Part shown: positions 32,543-44,029 of the stretch, in pieces
Layout of the letters: each line of letters opens with the position of its first letter
How positions within the stretch are numbered: the stretch's first letter is position 1
DNA from: Polytrichum commune
Taxonomy: Eukaryota; Streptophyta; Polytrichopsida; Polytrichales; Polytrichaceae
Length of the DNA: 64,000 nt
Assembly: GCA_950295325.1 (NCBI GenBank)
Contig: OX485807.1
Coordinates: 17,703,666 to 17,767,665, forward strand
Direction of reading: 5' to 3'
Translations under genes and position numbers: made by a program
The notes under the pieces: model-generated
Databases searched by the model: none
The model's input: the letters and a program-made list of their open reading frames with translations, nothing else
Told to the model about the DNA's origin: nothing

Positions 32543-34401
32543 TGTGAGGCCAAACCCCCCACCCTTAAGCGTCCGTAGTCCGAGTAGTGGGTTTGGGCTC
32601 ACATTCCTCCGCGGTATTGGATTTGGACTTGGATGAGTCCATAGTGCAAGGTTCACCCTTCAAGTGGTCTTGGATTTAACTTTGGTCTTTGCTTCCTTTG
32701 TCTTGCCATCGCGAGAGTGCTCCACATTCTCCATTAAGTTGTGCACGTGGTTTATTTTTAAAGAGAGGATGCAAGTGTTAAAAAAAACACTATTCTCTAT
32801 AGTCAATCTCAAATACATTTACTTGTGAAAGCCACACATAACACTAACTAGCATAATGTAACTAACTACTTGTCTATGAGCTAATTAGGTAGGCTATCTA
32901 CTAAGCTCCTTCATGAACCCATCTCTTTACTTTCTAATTACATAAACCTAGCTCCTTCATAAACCCAGCTCCTTCATGAACCCAGCTCCTTAGCTTCTAA
33001 CTAAACAAACCCAGGTCCTTCATAAACCCAGCTCTTTACTTTCTAACTAAACAAACCCAGCTCCTTCATAAACCTAGCTCCTTCATAAACCCAGCTCTTT
33101 ACTTTCTAACTAAACAAACCCAGGTCCTTCATAAACCCAGCTCTTTACTTTCTAACTAAACAAACCCAGCTCCTTCATGAACCCACAACTTTGTAGTTGT
33201 AATCCCCAACTACCTCACTAATTATTCAAGCCCTTAACTAATCTTCCTACCTAATTTCCCTAATTCTACTAACAACCCCTTTCTAATCACACAATTCTTC
33301 TCTAATCCTAAAATCCTAAAATCCTAGAGAGGAGAGGGGGAGAGAGAATTTCCTAACTTCACTAAGACTAACTAATCCACACAAGTATATTTTTGCACTC
33401 ATCACAACATCAAGTGCTCAACTCTTAAACATGGAACTTGCAACCACGTGTATTCAAAACATGAACTTTAAGTACCACAAATTGGAATCATGAATTAACT
33501 TTAAAATCCTTCACGTCAACACTAATTCTACCAAGAGGTCAAGCCCTCTTCAAGGCTAACAAGCCTTGGCTCTCAAACTAAAAACTAAGCACACACATGT
33601 GCTCCAATATGGCTTCCCACACCCACACTTATAACTCGTGGGGTGCCTTGGAGCACAAAGGAAAGAGAGGATGAGTGAGGGAAGAATGAGGGATTATATA
33701 GTAAGCTTGAGGGGGTGAGCACCCTCAAGGCTCACGATAAGCCCTTGAGATTTCCTCCTACTTAGTAGGCGCCAATCCTATCTTCTAAGCCTTCCTCCCT
33801 CAAATGATCAACAAGGATCCTAATTCGAACATTTAACTAGCCTTGGCTTTCTACCTACCACACTTTACCAAACTTGGGATGCTTCAACCCAAACTTAGCC
33901 TCCTTCGCTTTCCGCCGCCATAACTTTCTCCCCTTACTTTCCCAAATCGTCGCTCACCACTTAATTCAAACCACGATGCTTAACTCGTGATTTGATTGGT
34001 GCTTTGAGAATTTGCTTATCCTCCACCTTGCATTCTTCCTTGGGCCTTCCCCATTAAGTGGCCATGATGAGGTGGTCCACTTGTGCGCTCCATGTGATCC
34101 TCCATTCATCCCAATTCGAATGCACTTGCCTCTTGAGTCACTTTGGTTGTCTCCATCCATTTGTACTAGCCTACTCACTAACTACTCAATCCAAGTTCTC
34201 CTTACCTATCCTCATTCACTCAAATCCTTCCGAAGGTAAAAACACAATAACAACTCACATCCTAGCCTCTTACAACATGGTACTTCTAAGACTAACATTT
34301 CACTCTTTTTATATTTTTGTGAAGTAACATGCTACTTCAAAGTGCATCAACTAACGTTTCAAGGGTCTAAGACTAAATGTGGGCACCCTTTTGGGCTCAC
34401 A
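32543..34401 (-). repeat. 3' LTR of the Ty3/gypsy element (1859 bp)
   Basis: It begins TGTGAGGCC on the plus strand and ends GGGCTCACA. It is about 127 bp longer than its partner because an internal minisatellite (32935-33185; units such as CTCCTTCATAAACCCAG and CTTTCTAACTAAACAAACC) has more copies. Small frames inside it are not genes. Confidence 0.95.
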
Positions 34402-34462
34402 TAATTGGCGACCATCGGGGGATGAATCCAAACATCTCTTGCTCCAAGGGTAAGTTGCCTAG

Positions 34463-37400
34463 TCAAGCTCGGTACTCCTTACATCTACTTCCCGATGTAC
34501 GGGTAGGAAAGAGCTCACCATTCAACGTTTCCAATTGAATTGAATTATTAGGAAAGACCTCATAGACAAGGTAAGGTCCTAACCATACCGCATTGAATTT
34601 CGCCGGAAATTCAAGCTTTCGTGCGTCTTGAATCATGACCATCATTCCCGGTGTTAGGGCCCTTCTCTTATGTCGTTTGTCGAAAGTAATCTTTCTCCTT
34701 CTTTGGATTGCCTCAATATGTTGAGCCGCCATTCTCCTCCCTTCGTCAAGTGCTTCCAAATCGGTTAGTCGATTTCGTAAGGATTGACTTTCGGTAAGTC
34801 TCGTACTCACGGCCACCCTAAGTGACTCGACTTCATATTCGATTGGTAGTGTCGCTTCAAGACCATAGACTAAGGAAAATGGTGTAGCACGCGTAGTTAC
34901 CTTATAGGTTGTACGGTATGCCCAAAGTGCCGCCGTTAGTTTCGTATCCCAATCCCGCTTCGAGTCTATAACCGTCTTGCGTAGTATACTCACCAAAATT
35001 CCGTTAACCCTTTCCGTTTGTCCATTGGTTTGTGGGTGGTAGGGAGTAGTCTTCCGGTGATCAATTTTAAATTTCTCTGTCATCTCTCGAATCATGTCAT
35101 TCAAAAAGTGAGTACCCCTATCGCTTACTAGGATCTTCGGCACCCCGAACCGCGAAATTATGTTTTCGTACATAAATGTTGCCGCGTGTTCCGCCGTGTC
35201 GGTCTTCACCGCTTTAGCTTCCGCCCACTTGGTGAGGTACTCGGTTGCCACCACAATATATTTCATTCCTTTTGAAGATTGGGGATGGACCTCACCCACA
35301 TAGTCGATGTCCCATTTTTCGAAAGGAATTAAGGGTAATGATACATGTAAAGGCATCTCCATTCTAAGGTCGTCTCGGGCATACCGTTGGCAAGCGTCGC
35401 ATTTCCTTACATAGTCATGGGCGTCCTTAAATAGTGTAGGCCAAAAGTAGCCCGCTCTAAGTATTTTTTGCCCGGTGAATTGACCCGAGAAGTGACCGCC
35501 GCAAGCGCTATCGTGGCAAGCGATTAAAATCGCTTCAACCTCCGTTTTTGACACGCATCGTCGTAAAATACCATCGGACCCCCTTCTAAACAACCTATGG
35601 CCCACTACAACAAATTGCCTACTATTTACCCTCACCTTCCTTCTCTCTTCTTTTGTCCACTCTTTGGGCAACTTGTGGGTTGTTAGAAATTCCACTATGC
35701 CCGCATACCACTCCGGTGTAGAAGTGACCACAAAGAGGCTATCATCTACTAACATATCATTTACCGGATTTTTTCCTATCTCCTCCGACAACCTAGACAA
35801 GTGGTCCGCTTGTAAATGCATACGACCCGGTTTATATTCCACCGTGTAGTCAAATTCTTCTAATAACAAAACCCACCTAGCTAACCTACCACTTAACTCC
35901 GCCTTGTTAATTAGATACTTGATAGCCATGTGGTCAACAAAAAATACAACCGGGTTGCACATGAGGTAATGCCTAAACTTTTTAACGGAAAACACCATGG
36001 CTAGGCACTCCCTCTCCGTTGTAGAGTAGTTTCTTTCGGCGGGGGTCAATTGCTTACTCGCATAAGCTATAGGTTGATCCTTCTCTTTTTCTCCCGTTGC
36101 TTGACAAAGCGCACTCCCTATTGCCACATTACTAGCATCACAATAGACGTGAAAAGGTTTACCCCAATTGGGTGGTATCAACACCGGATAGGTGCTCAAC
36201 CTATCCCGCAATTCCTCAAAGGCTTTTTGACAAGCATCCGTCCACTCGAATTTGACATCCTTTTTGAGCAAATGGGTAATGGGCACCGCTATCTTTGAAA
36301 AATTAGGAATAAGTTCCCGGTACCATCCCACATGTCCTAACAACTTAGAGATCCCCTTGGAATTGGTTGGAGTTGCCAAGTCGCTTATGGCCGCAATCTT
36401 ATCCGGATCGGGTTCTCTACCTTTCTCACTAACAACATAACCCAACAACACTCCCTTATTCACTCCCAAAAATGTCTTATCCGGGTTCAATGCTAACCTC
36501 ATCTTCCTACACCTAACCAATGCCTCCCTAACACAATGTAGGTGATCATCCACATTACTTTGTGTGCTAAAATCGTCCACAAAGACGGTCATGGATTTGA
36601 ACAACAAGTCGGTGAAGATATACATTACTAATCGTTGGAAAGTAGCCGGGGCATTACATAACCCAAATGGCATCACTACCCACACAAAAGTACCCCAAGG
36701 TGTAGTAAAAGCCGTTTTATGGATATCTTGGAGGGCTATGGAAATTTGATTATAACCCGCATACCCATCCATAAAGGTATATCGCGAATGACCTCCAACC
36801 TCCTCAAGCAACAAGGTGATAAAAGGTAAGGGGAAGTGATCCTTTTGTGTGCACGAATTCAATTTCCTATAGTCGACACAAACCCTTAATTTCCCATTTT
36901 TTTTCTTTACTAAGACCATAGGAGAAACCCAATCCGTGATTTCCACCGGCTTGATAAACCCGGCCTTCAATAACCTTTCCAATTCCGCTTTCACCAACAA
37001 TTGCAATTGAGGAATCATCCTCCTCTCCTTTTGTCTAATTGGCCTCGCCCCCGGAATTAAAGGAATCCGGTGCTCTACCATTTCCCTAGGAATTCCCTTA
37101 AGCTCATCGTAGGACCATGCAAAAGTATCACTAAACTCATCCACCAAATTGCTATACTCCCTAACCTCTTTCTCCCCCAATTTGGAGCCCATCTTCATTT
37201 GTCGGGTTTTTCCATTCTTTAATTTCACATCCACGTACCGCCAATCCGCTTCCGACACATGTGCTTGCTCCTCTTTGTTCCGATACCAATCGGAAGGCAC
37301 ATTGGGGTAATCTTTCACATCTTGACCTACAACTATCCCCGTAGACGTGGTCTTGAAATGTAAAGGCTCCTCCAATTTCGATGACTCAATAATCACATCC

Positions 37401-40400
37401 TCCTCTTGAGTCCCATCTACATGAATTAAACTAACCTCACCCTCTTCCACGTCATCTACCCAAGGTGTTAACCCACCGCTAACCCACTCTTCCTCGGTGA
37501 GCACCTCACATGGCTCCAACAATGAGCCCTCTCCTAAACTAACACTAGGAAATTCACTCCCTAAGCCTACTTGGTGAAATGTAACCATTACATCAACCTC
37601 GGACTCGGGGTACTCCCTTAGCCATTGGGCATAATCCCCATTATCCCCATAATTGTAAAAATTAGGACCTAGACTTCCCGAGCCCGAATCTATAACAACC
37701 CTTTGACCTTCGGGATGGACGACTCCCACCAATGCCTTGCCAATCTCATTCTCGTTTAAGTCATCAATTTCCTTCTCCAATGGCAAATACATCTCCTTCT
37801 TCATCCATCCTTCTAATGAACCAATGGACACTATGACCCTATTACCCTCCGGACCATAAGTGATGGATGGTTTAGGTCCACCCCAATTGACCATAGCATT
37901 CGCCATCCGCAACCAAGGCCTACCTAGCAAAATGGGGAAGGTGTCCTTGTTGGAGTGCATTTTAATGACATGGAAGGTGACCAAGTACTCCTCACCTCCC
38001 GTAGTCATTCTACAATCCTTGATCATCCCCAAAGGCGTAGTCGAACTTTGATTTGCCATATTTATGACCAAAGGTGAAGGCCCCGTGAGTCCAAGTCCCA
38101 ATTTTTTCATAGTATCATCCGGTAGTATATTTAGACTACTCCCTCCGTCGACTAGCACATTAGGAACCACCTTATCTACTATAACAACTTCTATTTCTAT
38201 AGCTTTCACGTCTCTTCCACCTTGTGATTGGATCCTAGCGGCTATTTTAGCTTTCACCTTCCTCATCCTCTTGTGTACCGGCATTCCCTCCTTTAATGTT
38301 TTCCTTGCCGTGGGTGAAATTTCCAATAGTTGGCCGAAAGTAATATCCGCCTTGAGTGTACTAAGGTCCGCCCACAAGTCGTACCCGATAGATCTTTCCA
38401 CCTTAGAATTACCCACTACGTCGAATTCGTCTACAGGAACCCCCGGTCCTTCCCATTCACCCACATCGCTATTATCCAAGTCATGTACCGCATTAGTCCT
38501 CTCCCTATCTTGTAAAATTATATTTTCCCTCTCCACATCCTTAGTAGCTCTTCTAGCTACCCTATCCAACTCGGAGAGATTAATCTCTTCATCCGAAGAG
38601 TAATTTCCTTGCTCTCCTATTCCTACCTCCAACGGGGCATCCCCTCTCCTAGCCCTAGTAGTTACCGCTAGTGCAGGTGCTTCTTCAACCACACCCTTAC
38701 CCTTCACTAACTCATATGTAATAGCATTGGTGTGAGGAGGCCATTGACTTTGCTCCTCTCCAATTCTCGTTGGGAGAGGAAGCATGTCATCACATGTGGC
38801 CTCCAACACTCCATCCATGAACCTAACATCTTGGGAGTTAGATGGTCCCGGATCCGTTGGAGGCGCTTGTCTCCCGTTACTACCATTAGGTGGAACTCCT
38901 TGTCTATTTTGTATTGGAATGTAACCGGTTGTAGTTTGCAAGCCCGCCGGTGGATGAAAAGTTTGCCTAGCATTACTATGGTCATAGTATAAGTTAGGTG
39001 GCCTAAGTTCATTGGCCGGTACTCCTTGTGGCCTAGCACCTCGCATATTATCCCTTGCTTGTTGTTGTGGATTAGCCACCGGGTAAGGGACATTAATTAT
39101 TTTGTCCGGTTGGCGACACGTATCCGAGGGATGACTTCCTCCACAATTGCTACAATTAAACTCTTGACCTTCGGACCAACATTGTCCTTGAGCGTGCCAC
39201 CTTCCACAAAAGGGATGAAATTCCTTCTTCTCTAAATTTTGGCCACCTTGCCCTCTAGGTTGTGGTCCTCTATTGCTTCCATTTCCATAGTGAGGTGGCG
39301 CTTGACCTCGTTGATTTTGTTGAGGTGGGTTACCGTTTCCTCTTTGGTCACGGTTTTGTCCACTTCTACAAAATTGACGCGTGTGGCCCGGTTGGCCACA
39401 TTGGACACACCATAATCCGGAAGAATGCCTACCCGACTCAACCGGGGGTGGAGGCCCCGGTTGTTGACTCCGGATCATTAATGACATTTGATCCGTGAGG
39501 CTTTGCATTTGTTTTATCATAGCCTCTTGGAATCCTAGTTGGCTAGCACCTAGTCTTCTCTCAACCTCCTCCAAGTGTGGATCCGTTCTAGAGGCCGGTA
39601 GTGCCAAAAGAGGTGCCGGTTCCCTAACCGCTAAAGGTCGGGGACCGGTGTCCACAATGGCATATGGAATTTGGTTCTCATACTTAGCGGGTTCTACCGC
39701 TACCACCCTAGGGCGTATGGGGATGAATTGTGGGATCAATTCATCCTCCCTTCTCCATAGCCTTTCGTGATCTTTATCCAAGTTTTCAATATCTCTAGCC
39801 GCACGCTTGGCATCCGCCAAGGTCAAGGGATTCCTTTCTAGAACACCCCTAATAGTTCCGGACTTAAAAAACCCTTGAATGAAAAATTGCTTTAGCGTGT
39901 CGTCGTTGAGCATGGTACCCACAAATCTAGTGCACACTAAATCAAACCTCCTAATGTAAGCCGAAATTTCTTCCTCCCTTCCTTGCTTCAATGACGACAA
40001 TGCCCTTAATGCGGTACTTTGACCCACTTCCGGCCTAAATTCGTTAAGAAACTCCCTTTGTAATTGTTCCCATCCCCTAAAATGTCCCTCGGCATGATCC
40101 CGATACCATTCATAGGCTTCCCCCTCTAGAGTGGTAGGAAACCACACTAACCAATAACCCGGGTCGGTTATGAGGAAGCTAGCCAACCGTTCGATATACC
40201 GTTCCATGTGCCGAGAGGGGTCCTCATCCTTGGTCCCATAAAATTTAGGGAGATGAGATGGCATATCCATCGCCGCTAAATTTTGTGGAACCACAATTGG
40301 TAGGCCTCTTGGCCTAACCAATGGGTCTATTAGAGGTATAGGAGGTATGGGCGGAATTGGGGGTATGGGTGGTGGATCCATCCCCCGTTCCTCGGCCATG

Positions 40401-40702
40401 GTGACCGGTGAACTATTCAACAATCCCCTATCAACTTCTACCGGGAATTCTTCTCTAAGTGTGTAATTTTCCGAAGAAGTTTCACCACTCAATTTGGAGG
40501 GAGTGATCTCCTCTTCAAGTTGAGCTCCAAGTTCTAAGGTGTCTAGAATTGACCTAGTCCTAGGTTCGACGTTCAAACAACTCTCTATTCTAACATTATC
40601 TTGTTCTAATCTATCACTGATTTTAGAGGACCGCCTCTTTCGAGTAGATTTCTCTAGTCCTACTATCAAACTTGGTTTTTGTGAGCGAGTCCTACCTTGC
40701 AT
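34463..40702 (-). CDS. Gag-Pol polyprotein of the Ty3/gypsy element (2079 aa)
   Basis: One uninterrupted frame. Gag: a retrotransposon-gag domain at about residues 150-320 and a CCHC zinc knuckle (CVQCGQPGHTRQFC) near 432-445, followed by further Cys/His clusters near 499-530. Protease: VLVDGGSSLNILP near 849-861. Reverse transcriptase: about 1225-1440, with VCVDYRKLNS and the FVDDFS box near 1374. RNase H: about 1515-1640. Integrase: zinc-binding H-H-C-C region about 1730-1771, core about 1795-1900 with SDRGTHF and YHPQTNGQTERVNG, then a GPY-type module near 2045. No chromodomain follows. Gag and Pol share one frame, so no frameshift is needed to express Pol. Such proteins package and reinsert the element's own RNA. 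Confidence 0.96.
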   Translation of the reverse strand: MQGRTRSQKPSLIVGLEKSTRKRRSSKISDRLEQDNVRIESCLNVEPRTRSILDTLELGAQLEEEITPSKLSGETSSENYTLREEFPVEVDRGLLNSSPVTMAEERGMDPPPIPPIPPIPPIPLIDPLVRPRGLPIVVPQNLAAMDMPSHLPKFYGTKDEDPSRHMERYIERLASFLITDPGYWLVWFPTTLEGEAYEWYRDHAEGHFRGWEQLQREFLNEFRPEVGQSTALRALSSLKQGREEEISAYIRRFDLVCTRFVGTMLNDDTLKQFFIQGFFKSGTIRGVLERNPLTLADAKRAARDIENLDKDHERLWRREDELIPQFIPIRPRVVAVEPAKYENQIPYAIVDTGPRPLAVREPAPLLALPASRTDPHLEEVERRLGASQLGFQEAMIKQMQSLTDQMSLMIRSQQPGPPPPVESGRHSSGLWCVQCGQPGHTRQFCRSGQNRDQRGNGNPPQQNQRGQAPPHYGNGSNRGPQPRGQGGQNLEKKEFHPFCGRWHAQGQCWSEGQEFNCSNCGGSHPSDTCRQPDKIINVPYPVANPQQQARDNMRGARPQGVPANELRPPNLYYDHSNARQTFHPPAGLQTTTGYIPIQNRQGVPPNGSNGRQAPPTDPGPSNSQDVRFMDGVLEATCDDMLPLPTRIGEEQSQWPPHTNAITYELVKGKGVVEEAPALAVTTRARRGDAPLEVGIGEQGNYSSDEEINLSELDRVARRATKDVERENIILQDRERTNAVHDLDNSDVGEWEGPGVPVDEFDVVGNSKVERSIGYDLWADLSTLKADITFGQLLEISPTARKTLKEGMPVHKRMRKVKAKIAARIQSQGGRDVKAIEIEVVIVDKVVPNVLVDGGSSLNILPDDTMKKLGLGLTGPSPLVINMANQSSTTPLGMIKDCRMTTGGEEYLVTFHVIKMHSNKDTFPILLGRPWLRMANAMVNWGGPKPSITYGPEGNRVIVSIGSLEGWMKKEMYLPLEKEIDDLNENEIGKALVGVVHPEGQRVVIDSGSGSLGPNFYNYGDNGDYAQWLREYPESEVDVMVTFHQVGLGSEFPSVSLGEGSLLEPCEVLTEEEWVSGGLTPWVDDVEEGEVSLIHVDGTQEEDVIIESSKLEEPLHFKTTSTGIVVGQDVKDYPNVPSDWYRNKEEQAHVSEADWRYVDVKLKNGKTRQMKMGSKLGEKEVREYSNLVDEFSDTFAWSYDELKGIPREMVEHRIPLIPGARPIRQKERRMIPQLQLLVKAELERLLKAGFIKPVEITDWVSPMVLVKKKNGKLRVCVDYRKLNSCTQKDHFPLPFITLLLEEVGGHSRYTFMDGYAGYNQISIALQDIHKTAFTTPWGTFVWVVMPFGLCNAPATFQRLVMYIFTDLLFKSMTVFVDDFSTQSNVDDHLHCVREALVRCRKMRLALNPDKTFLGVNKGVLLGYVVSEKGREPDPDKIAAISDLATPTNSKGISKLLGHVGWYRELIPNFSKIAVPITHLLKKDVKFEWTDACQKAFEELRDRLSTYPVLIPPNWGKPFHVYCDASNVAIGSALCQATGEKEKDQPIAYASKQLTPAERNYSTTERECLAMVFSVKKFRHYLMCNPVVFFVDHMAIKYLINKAELSGRLARWVLLLEEFDYTVEYKPGRMHLQADHLSRLSEEIGKNPVNDMLVDDSLFVVTSTPEWYAGIVEFLTTHKLPKEWTKEERRKVRVNSRQFVVVGHRLFRRGSDGILRRCVSKTEVEAILIACHDSACGGHFSGQFTGQKILRAGYFWPTLFKDAHDYVRKCDACQRYARDDLRMEMPLHVSLPLIPFEKWDIDYVGEVHPQSSKGMKYIVVATEYLTKWAEAKAVKTDTAEHAATFMYENIISRFGVPKILVSDRGTHFLNDMIREMTEKFKIDHRKTTPYHPQTNGQTERVNGILVSILRKTVIDSKRDWDTKLTAALWAYRTTYKVTTRATPFSLVYGLEATLPIEYEVESLRVAVSTRLTESQSLRNRLTDLEALDEGRRMAAQHIEAIQRRRKITFDKRHKRRALTPGMMVMIQDARKLEFPAKFNAVWLGPYLVYEVFPNNSIQLETLNGELFPTRTSGSRCKEYRA

Positions 40703-41589
40703 TCCATAAGAATCGATCGACCCTCACTTGACCACACATAATCCTAGCAATTCCCCTCTTAATATTTTCACTTGTCTTGGTGTGGTTATAATTTTTTTAG
40801 GAGGTGAGGAAAAGAACCTGCAAGCCCACTTAGGTGAAAGAATCCCAATAGGGGATAGGCAAGTTCATGTTAATTTTTTGGTTAAGTCGGAGCATCACCT
40901 CCGCACCTTCCCGTAAATTAACACTCACCACAATACCGATTGTGAGGGGGTGACCTTCCGAGTAGATTATGTTAAAAGTCGAGGCTTCACCCTTCAACTT
41001 CTCACACCATCCACAATTCGGGAATTACCCTCTACAACGGATAACAACAATCACGAGTACAAAAGGCATTCCTTAATTAGTTAATGAGTTCACTTTGAAG
41101 AAATAAACATACCTTGAGCAATCGCATCCCCCTGTGAGTTAGCACTCCCCTCAATCGTGACTCAATGTAACAACACCATAAACTTTGTGAAATATTAATT
41201 TAATCTAGAGCATGAAATGACAACTCCCAAAACTTTGAGACTCACCCCGAGGTGAGTGTCAAAGTTCAATGTCCTAAGGTGAATTTACCCTCTAATGTTT
41301 TAATGAGCTACTCGGTTATAGGTTCCTTTTAAGTTCTTAGCAAATCCCCAAAAAGGTTGAGGACGTACCTTCGCCGCGCTCCTTCCTCAAAATTGAATTT
41401 GCGTAATTGACAATGCAATTCATTCCAAGGAATAGTTGAAATACAATGAATTCAAATGTAACCCACAGAGAGAATACTTACCGAGTTTCGGGTGCTCCTT
41501 CCCTTCTCTCAAGTTTGTGTCTCCAATTTTTCCTAGTTGCCTCCAAGTCTCCTAGTCGCCTCCAAGTCTTGTAACTACCTTCCGCTTCG
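40703..41589 (-). other. Leader of the Ty3/gypsy element
   Basis: The noncoding 5' leader, about 0.9 kb, between the primer-binding site and the Gag start (minus strand). No further protein is seen. Confidence 0.8.
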
Positions 41590-41607
41590 CTCCCGGCGGA
41601 CGCACCA
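41590..41607 (-). promoter_or_regulatory. Primer-binding site of the Ty3/gypsy element
   Basis: On the minus strand TGGTGCGTCCGCCGGGAG lies four bases inside the 5' LTR. TGG at the start pairs with the CCA end of a tRNA. I could not assign the tRNA. Confidence 0.7.
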
Positions 41608-41611
41608 ATTA

Positions 41612-43343
41612 TGTGAGGCCAAACCCCCACCCTTAAGCGTCCGTAGTCCGAGTAGTGGGTTTGGGCTCACATTCCTCCGCGGTATTGGATTTGGACTTAG
41701 ATGAGTCCATAGTGCAAGGTTCACCCTTCAAGTGGTCTTGGATTTAACTTTGGTCTTTGCTTCCTTTGTCTTGCCATCGCGAGAGTGCTCCACATTCTCC
41801 ATTAAGTTGTGCACGTGGTTTATTTTTAAAGAGAGGATGCAAGTGTTAAAAAAAACACTATTCTCTATAGTCAATCTCAAATACATTTACTTGTGAAAGC
41901 CACACATAACACTAACTAGCATAATGTAACTAACTACTTGTCTATGAGCTAATTAGGTAGGCTATCTACTAAGCTCCTTCATGAACCCATCTCTTTACTT
42001 TCTAATTACATAAACCTAGCTCCTTCATAAACCCAGCTCTTTACTTTCTAACTAAACAAACCCAGGTCCTTCATAAACCCAGCTCTTTACTTTCTAACTA
42101 AACAAACCCAGCTCCTTCATGAACCCACAACTTTGTAGTTGTAATCCCCAACTACCTCACTAATTATTCAAGCCCTTAACTAATCTTCCTACCTAATTTC
42201 CCTAATTCTACTAACAACCCCTTTCTAATCACACAATTCTTCTCTAATCCTAAAATCCTAAAATCCTAGAGAGGAGAGGGGGAGAGAGAATTTCCTAACT
42301 TCACTAAGACTAACTAATCCACACAAGTATATTTTTGCACTCATCACAACATCAAGTGCTCAACTCTTAAACATGGAACTTGCAACCACGTGTATTCAAA
42401 ACATGAACTTTAAGTACCACAAATTGGAATCATGAATTAACTTTAAAATCCTTCACGTCAACACTAATTCTACCAAGAGGTCAAGCCCTCTTCAAGGCTA
42501 ACAAGCCTTGGCTCTCAAACTAAAAACTAAGCACACACATGTGCTCCAATATGGCTTCCCACACCCACACTTATAACTCGTGGGGTGCCTTGGAGCACAA
42601 AGGAAAGAGAGGATGAGTGAGGGAAGAATGAGGGATTATATAGTAAGCTTGAGGGGGTGAGCACCCTCAAGGCTCACGATAAGCCCTTGAGATTTCCTCC
42701 TACTTAGTAGGCGCCAATCCTATCTTCTAAGCCTTCCTCCCTCAAATGATCAACAAGGATCCTAATTCGAACATTTAACTAGCCTTGGCTTTCTACCTAC
42801 CACACTTTACCAAACTTGGGATGCTTCAACCCAAACTTAGCCTCCTTCGCTTTCCGCCGCCATAACTTTCTCCCCTTACTTTCCCAAATCGTCGCTCACC
42901 ACTTAATTCAAACCACGATGCTTAACTCGTGATTTGATTGGTGCTTTGAGAATTTGCTTATCCTCCACCTTGCATTCTTCCTTGGGCCTTCCCCATTAAG
43001 TGGCCATGATGAGGTGGTCCACTTGTGCGCTCCATGTGATCCTCCATTCATCCCAATTCGAATGCACTTGCCTCTTGAGTCACTTTGGTTGTCTCCATCC
43101 ATTTGTACTAGCCTACTCACTAACTACTCAATCCAAGTTCTCCTTACCTATCCTCATTCACTCAAATCCTTCCGAAGGTAAAAACACAATAACAACTCAC
43201 ATCCTAGCCTCTTACAACATGGTACTTCTAAGACTAACATTTCACTCTTTTTATATTTTTGTGAAGTAACATGCTACTTCAAAGTGCATCAACTAACGTT
43301 TCAAGGGTCTAAGACTAAATGTGGGCACCCTTTTGGGCTCACA
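41612..43343 (-). repeat. 5' LTR of the Ty3/gypsy element (1732 bp)
   Basis: The partner of 32543-34401. In the lines I compared I saw only two small differences outside the minisatellite, so it is a recent insertion. It supplies the promoter for the minus-strand transcript. Confidence 0.95.
42633..42645 (-). promoter_or_regulatory. Candidate TATA box in the 5' LTR
   Basis: The minus strand reads TTACTATATAATCC here, about 1 kb before the LTR end. The same motif is present in the other LTR near 33694. It is the best TATA-like match on the transcribed strand. Confidence 0.4.
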
Positions 43344-43348
43344 TATGT

Positions 43349-44026
43349 TCACTTAAGCAATCTCGCAAAGAAGAAAAGAAAAGAAAAGGTGACACCCGTA
43401 GCAAGGTACCGGTGTGAATGTGAGCCCGTTAGCCTAATGCTGATCACAAATGTCCGTGATGCAGCATAGGTGTTAAGCCTCTTGCAATCTCACATGTGTG
43501 ATATTGGGGTGAATTTTCCACTGGTCTAGAAATTGTTATCACAACGTTTAACAAAAATTTATTTCCAAGCTTTGAAATTATTGTAATTTCTCAAAGGCAA
43601 GATTTGCTCCAACCCATATTCACAACATAAATCGACCTACTCCCAATAACAAAAAGACAAAAACTTAAGTACAAATAGTGCCCTTTCCAAGGAACCCAAA
43701 TCCATGCCCTTTTGACTTACTTTGTCCATCAGGCCGAATGTGACAGTTACATGTGTGATTCATCATGACTCATTCCATCACATTAGAAAATGATGACTAA
43801 CTTACATGTGCTGGACTTCGCAACTTCAAGGGACTCTATGTATTAAGATTGGGAAGGGGCATTGGAAGTGGGTTTGTCGACTATAGAGGCACAAAAGTAG
43901 TCACCACCTCTCCATCACCATTGTCATCATCATCATCATCTTCTCCTTTCAAAGTCTTCTTCTTCAAACCTCTAGAATTTCAAGGCACACATTCCAAAAC
44001 AAATAGTGTATTCCAAAATAATAATC
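43349..44026. other. Right flank of the retrotransposon, no gene seen
   Basis: It contains AAGAAAAGAAAAG (43372-43387) and a (TCA)n tract near 43921-43940. No coding region is supported. Confidence 0.4.
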
Positions 44027-44029
44027 TAA

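Larger units (their letters stand above)
32543..43343 (-). mobile_element. Complete-looking Ty3/gypsy LTR retrotransposon, Athila/Tat-like (non-chromovirus)
   Basis: A 10.8 kb element read on the minus strand. Parts: 5' LTR 41612-43343, primer-binding site 41590-41607, gag-pol frame 40702-34463, 3' LTR 32543-34401. Both LTRs run TGTGAG...CTCACA, and a perfect 5-bp target duplication TATGT flanks it (32538-32542 and 43344-43348). It looks whole. The LTRs are almost identical apart from a minisatellite length difference, so the insertion is young. The order protease, RT, RNase H, integrase is that of Ty3/gypsy. The absence of a chromodomain and the RT, RNase H and integrase wording place it near the plant Athila/Tat (OTA) clade. 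Confidence 0.95.

Noticed and set aside
38064-38603. Plus-strand frame of 179 codons inside the retrotransposon
   Set aside because: A shadow on the opposite strand of the Gag-Pol frame, with no recognisable domain.
42908-43269. Small frames repeated identically at 33966-34327 and 42908-43269
   Set aside because: They recur because they lie in the two LTRs; no start context or family.
43920-43940. (TCA)n tract as a coding Ser run
   Set aside because: The short frame around it has no other support; a simple microsatellite explains it.
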